Assembly (NCBI GenBank): GCA_947175175.1
Contig: CAMWLV010000010.1
Location: forward strand, 1-45,801
DNA: 45,801 nucleotides
Direction: 5' to 3'
From: an uncultured Lachnospiraceae bacterium
GTDB taxonomy: Bacteria > Bacillota > Clostridia > Lachnospirales > Lachnospiraceae
Shown here: piece after piece, positions 39,931 through 45,801 of the stretch
Layout: the number at the start of each line of letters is the position of its first letter
How positions within the stretch are numbered: the first letter of the stretch is position 1
Notes under the pieces: model-generated
What the model was told of the DNA's origin: nothing
Databases searched by the model: none
The model's input: the letters and a program-made list of their open reading frames with translations, nothing else
Program-made: the position numbers and the translations under genes

Positions 39931-40999
39931 ACAGTTTCACCGCAATCTCCAGCATTCCGTCTGTGTATGCTGCCGAGATGCTCCCTCCCATGCGCTCTGT
40001 CAGAAGTTTTGCAATCGAAAGTCCGAGCCCGGTGGAATTTCTCCCAGTCTCTACGGTATAGAAACGGTCAAAAAGGCGTTCGACAGACACCCAGTCCAGA
40101 TTTTGCGCACTGTTGCGAAACGTAATAGTGCCGTCTGAAAGCAATTCGATGGACAGAGCAGCCTGTTCTGAATGCATGCCGCCGCTGCATGGTACAGGCT
40201 TACTATACTTGACAGCATTGTCCAATATATTGCAAAATATCCGCTTTAGCGCTCCTGTGTCCAGAAACCGCACCACTTCCTCCTCCGCAATTCTGACTTC
40301 CGGCTCAATCTGATTTTTCCTGAATATGTTATAATAGGACAACAGACAGTCAGCAAGAAAATGATTTAATACCACTTTTTCCTGAGCGGAATCCGCTCTG
40401 TTGTCAACCATCGTTTTCTGATTTGTTACATTTTCCTGAGATGTGGACAGAATGATGGAATATCGAAACAGCTCTTCTGTAAGTGCACACATCGCATCTG
40501 TCCGGTTGCGTATCTGTGCAAGATAATGCGTCAAACGCCATACGTTCAACTCATTGTGTACTGCTGTATGAACATCTTGCATCACAGATTTGTTTTGTAT
40601 CTCGAATTTTGTGTCCTGATCATCACTGGTGCAACAGCTGCCCGTTCCTGACTCCAGCTCCGCATCCAGCAGTTCCAGATAACCATAGATTGCCGTGAGC
40701 GGTGTGCGCAGATCATGCGAAATATTCGTGACAGCCTCCTTGAGTTCCCTGTCACCATTCTGGTACTTGCGCCGACTGTCATACAGAACGCCCAATTCCC
40801 TGTTCATGCGCTCTGCAAACGCTTTGATATGCCTGTCATTCCCAGGAACATAGATTCGATTGTTGGTATTCTCTCTCAGACGCTCCTCAAACTGTCCCCC
40901 GATCTCCTCCAAATCCCGGTACAGAAAAAATATCTTTACCGCCAGCACCACAATGACAACCGCCCCTGCGACGCAGACCAGAACCCATGGAACCATCAC
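39929..40999 (-). CDS. Sensor histidine kinase
   Basis: N-terminal TM segment; H-box VTNISHDLRTPLTAIYGYLELLD; N-box IFCNILDNAVKYSKP; GLGLSIAKLLTERMGG. Confidence 0.92.
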   Translation of the reverse strand: MMVPWVLVCVAGAVVIVVLAVKIFFLYRDLEEIGGQFEERLRENTNNRIYVPGNDRHIKAFAERMNRELGVLYDSRRKYQNGDRELKEAVTNISHDLRTPLTAIYGYLELLDAELESGTGSCCTSDDQDTKFEIQNKSVMQDVHTAVHNELNVWRLTHYLAQIRNRTDAMCALTEELFRYSIILSTSQENVTNQKTMVDNRADSAQEKVVLNHFLADCLLSYYNIFRKNQIEPEVRIAEEEVVRFLDTGALKRIFCNILDNAVKYSKPVPCSGGMHSEQAALSIELLSDGTITFRNSAQNLDWVSVERLFDRFYTVETGRNSTGLGLSIAKLLTERMGGSISAAYTDGMLEIAVKL

Positions 41000-41009
41000 T
41001 CTCCTCCTC

Positions 41010-41906
41010 TTATTTCAAATCCTTTTTCCGAAATATCAGTATCCCGCTGCCCGATATCAATACTACTGCCGCCAGCGTACCAAATATCTGCAGTCCCGAA
41101 AACCGGTTGAAATCATTGTCATCCTCGTTCAACGCACAGGAGAGCGCCTGCGAAGTGGGCAATACTGCCGAAACATATTCATATACTTTCCGCTCCATTC
41201 CGACCAGATATTTTGGATTTGGCACTTCCTCGATCACCCAATCCTCCTCATCCGAAAAGCTGTCCTCGTAGGCATACTTGTATTCCCCTATGCTGGAAAT
41301 GTATATCCGCTGTGTCATTTCCGGCTGCATCAGACCTTTGAGTGCCGATGCTCCTGCTGCCAATAACAGTATGGAAAGCATCACATTGATCAAAACTGCC
41401 TTCGATTTATCAATCACCACCATTGAGATCCACACGGCAATCGCAGCACTCGTACAGATTGACAAAAAAGAAATCGCAACGGTCTCCGCTGGTCTGTACA
41501 GCCTGTTCCACACCATGTCTCCCACCAGCATTGTCCCCGCTGTCACTGCTGCCAGCGTATAGGCTGCAAACTGCGCAAACCCGGCACATAATATTGTAAC
41601 CAGATTTGCCAGATACACCTTCATTCTGCTGTGCCCCACGCTGAGCTTATTGCGCATCGCCCCGTCACTGTACTCAGTCCCTATGAAAAATCCGCTAAAA
41701 CATGCAGTAGTGACTCCGATAAAGGTCATTTCATTAAAAAAGTAAGAATTCCCATTCAAGAACGGATATCCATTTCGGGTATTTACCTTCAACAAATAAT
41801 AAGCCAAAACGCCCCATGCAAACACACCCGCTTCCATGAACCAGAAAAGCCTGCTGCGCCAAAGCCTTGCAAAGTTTGCCGACAATAGATTACGCATCTG
41901 CCCCAC
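41010..41906 (-). CDS. ABC-2 type membrane permease
   Basis: Hydrophobic multi-span protein directly downstream of and overlapping the ATPase gene; SANFARLWRSRLFWFMEAGVF N-terminus. Confidence 0.8.
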   Translation of the reverse strand: MGQMRNLLSANFARLWRSRLFWFMEAGVFAWGVLAYYLLKVNTRNGYPFLNGNSYFFNEMTFIGVTTACFSGFFIGTEYSDGAMRNKLSVGHSRMKVYLANLVTILCAGFAQFAAYTLAAVTAGTMLVGDMVWNRLYRPAETVAISFLSICTSAAIAVWISMVVIDKSKAVLINVMLSILLLAAGASALKGLMQPEMTQRIYISSIGEYKYAYEDSFSDEEDWVIEEVPNPKYLVGMERKVYEYVSAVLPTSQALSCALNEDDNDFNRFSGLQIFGTLAAVVLISGSGILIFRKKDLK

Positions 41907-42804
41907 CCCCTACCAGATTCATGTAATAGGTTTCAAGGCTCTCATTCTTCTCGTGCATGGACATCGTCTCACAGCCCGCCTCATCAAGCGCATGGACTAA
42001 ATCCGCCGCCTTGACTGCTCCATAGATGTCCGCTTCTGTTGCAGACACCACCTTGTACTCCAACCCAATCTTATCAAGTACCATACACAGGAGTTTTGTG
42101 TCGTTTACAGTCACCCGCGTGCACTTTCTGCATTCCGCCTCCAGCTCGGCGGCACTGATCTCCTTCACCATGCTGCCTTTGTCGATAAAACCATAATACG
42201 AGGCAAGCCGCGACAATTCATCGAGAATATGGCTCGATATGAGCACTGTGATCTGCTTTTCTCGGTTCAATCTGAGAATCAGCTCCCGCATCTCTATGAT
42301 TCCCTGCGGGTCCAGACCGTTGATTGGCTCATCAAGCATCAGAAAATCGGGCTCGCCGCATAGCGCAATCGCAATCCCAAGCCGCTGGCGCATGCCAAGC
42401 GAAAAGTTCCGCACCTTCTTTTTTCCTGTATTTTCCAGTCCCACAAACGCAAGCAGCTCGTCAACCCCGTCAAAAGAGGGCATACCCAGCACGCGGTACT
42501 GCTCTTTGATATTTTCTCTTGCTGTCGTATCCATGTACACCGACGGCGTTTCCACCACAGCACCCATTCTGCGGCGGCATCTGTCAATCCTTTTGTCCGT
42601 ATTTCCCACGCCGTACAGGGTAAACTCTCCTGATGTCGGCAGCTGCAGACCACAGATCAAACGTATCAGCGTCGTCTTGCCTGCCCCATTTTTTCCCACA
42701 AAACCATAGATCGCACCTTTGGGCACATGCATGGACAGGCTGTTCAAAGCTTTAAAGTCCTTATAGTACTTGCTGAGTGCATTCGTTGCCAGACAGTAAT
42801 CCAT
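41890..42804 (-). CDS. ABC transporter ATP-binding protein
   Basis: Walker A GFVGKNGAGKTTLIRL; NFSLGMRQRLGIAIAL signature; DFLMLDEPINGLDP. Start trimmed to MDYCLATN because the upstream codons lie in the palindrome. Confidence 0.92.
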   Translation of the reverse strand: MDYCLATNALSKYYKDFKALNSLSMHVPKGAIYGFVGKNGAGKTTLIRLICGLQLPTSGEFTLYGVGNTDKRIDRCRRRMGAVVETPSVYMDTTARENIKEQYRVLGMPSFDGVDELLAFVGLENTGKKKVRNFSLGMRQRLGIAIALCGEPDFLMLDEPINGLDPQGIIEMRELILRLNREKQITVLISSHILDELSRLASYYGFIDKGSMVKEISAAELEAECRKCTRVTVNDTKLLCMVLDKIGLEYKVVSATEADIYGAVKAADLVHALDEAGCETMSMHEKNESLETYYMNLVGGGADA

Positions 42805-42840
42805 TCCTTTTTCCACCTTTCTTAATTTCCTACAGTTCCC

Positions 42841-42904
42841 AAGGAACTGTTCAGAAATAACTTGTGACAAGTCATTGTCATGAGTTATTTATTAACAGTT
42901 CCTT
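42841..42904. repeat. MITE-like palindromic element copy 2
   Basis: AAGGAACTGTTCAGAAATAACTTGTGACA-agtcat-TGTCATGAGTTATTTATTAACAGTTCCTT; arms match 25/29 by eye. Confidence 0.8.
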
Positions 42905-42967
42905 AGCATCATAAAACACCAAATTCTAGAAACTGGTAAAGAAAACAGTAAAGATTTCGTAAAGATT

Positions 42968-43735
42968 TTAAATGGAAAACCTGAACCCAATCCCCCAGAC
43001 TGCCTCAATGCAGTCACTTTTTCCTATATCCTGAAGCTTTTTCCTGAGATTGCTGATATGCTGCTTTAAAGAACTGTCGGTGCAGTCCGGCGTGTCTCCG
43101 CTGATATGATCTAGAATTGCAGACTTCGAGAAAACCTGTCCGACATTCTGCATCAGCAGCCTTAAAATGGCAAATTCCGTCCTTGTCAGCCGGACGGAAT
43201 CGTCACCTGCACTAACCACATGCATCACAAGGTCAAGTTTCAGTTCCCCTGCGGTCAGCTCTCTCTGATTTTGTCCGTCCTGCCTTTCCAGCGCATTGAC
43301 CGTCTTTTCCCTCTTTCTGAGCTGCACTGTGATGCGCGCAAGCAGTTCCCGGATTGCAAACGGTTTTATAATGTAGTCGGCTGCCCCACCCAACAGCGCA
43401 TCCACCTTGTCATCTACCCCCACTTTTGCGCTGATCACGATAACCGGGATATCCTGTATCCGGGATAAAAGCTCCTCCCCTGTCATGCCGGGCAGCATCA
43501 AGTCCAGCAGGATCAGATCCGGCTTTTTACCTACCTTATCATCTGCCAGCAAATACTGTGCCTCCGTACCGGAATACGCTCGGCAGGTCTGATACCCTTC
43601 CCTGTGAAGGCTTTCCTCGATGATATCCCCGATATGCACATCATCCTCAATGATTGCAATTGTTTTTAACGTTTTTACTGTCTCAAAATCGGTCAGTCGT
43701 ATGTCAAAATTTGCTGTGTTTTCCGTTTTCTTCAC
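42968..43735 (-). CDS. OmpR-family response regulator
   Basis: TIAIIEDDVHIGDIIEESL, PDLILLDLMLPGMTGEEL, DYIIKPFAIREL; C-terminal winged helix LTRTEFAILRLLMQNVGQVFSKSAIL. Confidence 0.93.
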   Translation of the reverse strand: MKKTENTANFDIRLTDFETVKTLKTIAIIEDDVHIGDIIEESLHREGYQTCRAYSGTEAQYLLADDKVGKKPDLILLDLMLPGMTGEELLSRIQDIPVIVISAKVGVDDKVDALLGGAADYIIKPFAIRELLARITVQLRKREKTVNALERQDGQNQRELTAGELKLDLVMHVVSAGDDSVRLTRTEFAILRLLMQNVGQVFSKSAILDHISGDTPDCTDSSLKQHISNLRKKLQDIGKSDCIEAVWGIGFRFSI

Positions 43736-45552
43736 AGTTTCAAAACCCTCCGGTCATATGTCATAATGCCGTTGATCTCCTCCTCAATGTCCGTAAGCTG
43801 TGTGTAAACTGATGCACACAAGCCTTCCTTCTTCAGCTGTTCAAGCCTTTTATCAAAGGCATTGTACGCGTCTCTCAGCGCTTCTCTATCGCTATGGCTT
43901 CCATATCCGAAATACTGATCGGAATAAGTGTGCCCTTCCACTGCAAAGGATATTCCACCAAACTCTGATATCACATATGGCTTTTTGCCCTTCTTTGCAA
44001 TCAGCTCAAAGAAATAAATATGCTCACTCTTCACATCGCCTGCATCCTGGTCAAACCATCCGCTGTGGGCATCGATCATGCGTGTGCAGTCGATTCCGCG
44101 CACCATGTCTGTGTTCTCCTTCGCATCAAACTGTCCCCAGCCTTCATTAAAGAGCACCCACATACAGATTGAAGTACAGTTGTAAAGCTGGTTTATTGTC
44201 TCGACACACTCCTTCTTCCATTCCTCCCTGCCGTTTTTGTCCGCCCTTGACGTGTATCCATAGTCATTGTCGCGCTTATGCCTGAGCGGAAACAGCACTG
44301 TCGGGATATAGCACGTTTTTACCAGATTGTAAGTCGTTCCGCCGTTAATCATGTCCTGCCATACAAGCATTCCAAGTCTGTCGCAATGATAGTACCAGCG
44401 CATTGGCTCTATTTTGCAGTGCTTCCGTATCATGTTATAACCCTTTGCCTTAGCTGTCTCGATATCGAAGATCATTGCCTCGTCACTCACCGGTGTCAGC
44501 AGACTCTCAGGATAATAGCCCTGGTCGAGAATTCCTTTCTGATAATATGGTTTGTGATTCAGGCAAAGTCTGGGAGTTCCGTCCTTGTCCGGCTCTGCGG
44601 AAAAACAACGCATGCCAAAATAACTCTCCACCATGTCATCCCCATAGACGATCCTAAGCTCATACAAAAAAGGATTTTCCGGCGTCCAACTTTTCTTGTC
44701 CGCGATCTTCATCTTTATAATCGCTTTTTCCTTTGGTGAGACAGTGACCTTTTTCTCATCTGCCAGCCGGTTTTTGTCAAATAACAGGATTTTGCATGGC
44801 ACTTTATCTGGTATCGTATTGTCTGCAGGCACTTTTTCAGAAATCATCTTATTGGAAGCTATTTCAATGGCAACACAGTCATCGTCGTAATCCGGTGTGA
44901 TGCGCAGCTCCTGAATATAGATCTCCGGCACCCACTCGCACCATACAGTCTGCCATAAACCACTCTGCGCAGTGTAGAACATACCGCCATTTTTAAGCAT
45001 CTGCTTACCTCTCCCATGGTAAGATGTATCACTCTTATCCTGCACACAGAGGCGCAATGTGTTCTTTCCAGTCTGTATGTATGTAGTAATATCTATGGAG
45101 AATGCCTGATAACCTCCTGCATGCGTTCCCGCCAGTGAATCGTTGACATAGACGCGGCACCGTTCGTCACAGGCACCAAAATTTAAGAGCAGCCGCCTTC
45201 CTTCTGGATGCCTGTCAACCTCAATCCTGCGCTCATACCATAGGTACTCGTCTGGCTTTAGCTGGCGCTGCACACCGGAAAGAAATGTCTCTGGGGAGAA
45301 TGGCACCCGGATATCGCCGTCCCACAGCACAGGTCTCTCGTCATCGCCTGTAATCGCGTACTTCCAGATACCGTTTAAGATCGTATAATTTTTCCTAGCC
45401 ATCTGCGGTCTTGGATATTCTGTCAGCACAATCTCAGTCTGCTCCTGCGCGATGCGCTCACCCCATTGTGTAAACAACTGTTGATGCTTCCTTTCACCTT
45501 TGTCCAATATCTTGTTAAATTGAAGAGTCTCCAGCATTTCCCTGATTTTCAT
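43732..45552 (-). CDS. Glycoside hydrolase family 2 protein (beta-galactosidase/glucuronidase-like, no signal peptide seen)
   Basis: Jelly-roll N-domain LNGIWKYAI...WYERRIEV; acid/base CMWVLFNEGWGQFD; nucleophile region YVISEFGGISF. Confidence 0.88.
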   Translation of the reverse strand: MKIREMLETLQFNKILDKGERKHQQLFTQWGERIAQEQTEIVLTEYPRPQMARKNYTILNGIWKYAITGDDERPVLWDGDIRVPFSPETFLSGVQRQLKPDEYLWYERRIEVDRHPEGRRLLLNFGACDERCRVYVNDSLAGTHAGGYQAFSIDITTYIQTGKNTLRLCVQDKSDTSYHGRGKQMLKNGGMFYTAQSGLWQTVWCEWVPEIYIQELRITPDYDDDCVAIEIASNKMISEKVPADNTIPDKVPCKILLFDKNRLADEKKVTVSPKEKAIIKMKIADKKSWTPENPFLYELRIVYGDDMVESYFGMRCFSAEPDKDGTPRLCLNHKPYYQKGILDQGYYPESLLTPVSDEAMIFDIETAKAKGYNMIRKHCKIEPMRWYYHCDRLGMLVWQDMINGGTTYNLVKTCYIPTVLFPLRHKRDNDYGYTSRADKNGREEWKKECVETINQLYNCTSICMWVLFNEGWGQFDAKENTDMVRGIDCTRMIDAHSGWFDQDAGDVKSEHIYFFELIAKKGKKPYVISEFGGISFAVEGHTYSDQYFGYGSHSDREALRDAYNAFDKRLEQLKKEGLCASVYTQLTDIEEEINGIMTYDRRVLKL

Positions 45553-45614
45553 ATGTGATCATCTCCTACCAATGTGAATCTATAATGATTTTGTTGGATA
45601 TGGTGTTTTTATTC

Positions 45615-45643
45615 AGTATACTCTGTTTTTATCCCAATGACAA
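45615..45643 (-). promoter_or_regulatory. Candidate promoter for the GH2-RR-ABC-HK genes
   Basis: Minus strand TTGTCA, 17 bp, TATACT. Confidence 0.6.
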
Positions 45644-45672
45644 GTTTGTAATCCAAACGTTTCGTAAACAGG

Positions 45673-45701
45673 TTGACAACAGTAAACCTATTTGTTATAC
45701 C
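45673..45701 (+). promoter_or_regulatory. Candidate divergent promoter reading out of the window
   Basis: TTGACA (45673-45678), 17 bp, TATACC. Confidence 0.45.
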
Positions 45702-45801
45702 AAATTTGTTTGACAATAGTAGCACAAAACAATAAACTGCATGAACCCTAGTACTCCATCCGGTCAGAAATTAGAATTGTGAACCGCCTGTTTCGCACCA
45801 T

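Overview
The window looks like a Lachnospiraceae-type (Firmicutes) chromosomal segment dominated by glycan catabolism. (1) ~1.1-16.9 kb, minus strand: an apparently complete N-glycan utilisation operon. It has two CUT1-type permeases, a solute-binding lipoprotein, a GH130 phosphorylase, a GH20 hexosaminidase, a GH38 alpha-mannosidase, a GH85 ENGase lipoprotein, a ROK kinase, NagB and NagA, with a divergent LacI regulator. (2) ~18.5-29.7 kb: a 4Fe-4S aldo/keto reductase, a 1382-aa leucine-rich-repeat protein with no visible export signal, a tRNA-dihydrouridine synthase, GH31 and GH13 alpha-glucosidases, and a hypothetical protein. (3) ~30-36 kb: glycogen phosphorylase, a LacI regulator with a double palindromic operator, and a debranching enzyme followed closely by a lone CheY. 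(4) ~36.3-39.9 kb: kduI / LacI / uxaC. (5) ~39.9-45.6 kb: a GH2 enzyme coupled to a response regulator, ABC transporter and histidine kinase. The most interesting non-gene signals are: a three-copy double-hairpin junction element that supplies the RBS of the downstream gene and in one case the C-terminus and stop codon of the upstream gene; a family of MITE-like TTAGGAAC...GTTCCTTA palindromes; hairpins in four consecutive gaps of the N-glycan operon; and a single in-frame TAG that splits the GH38 gene and its active site. No tRNA, rRNA, CRISPR or phage genes were recognised.
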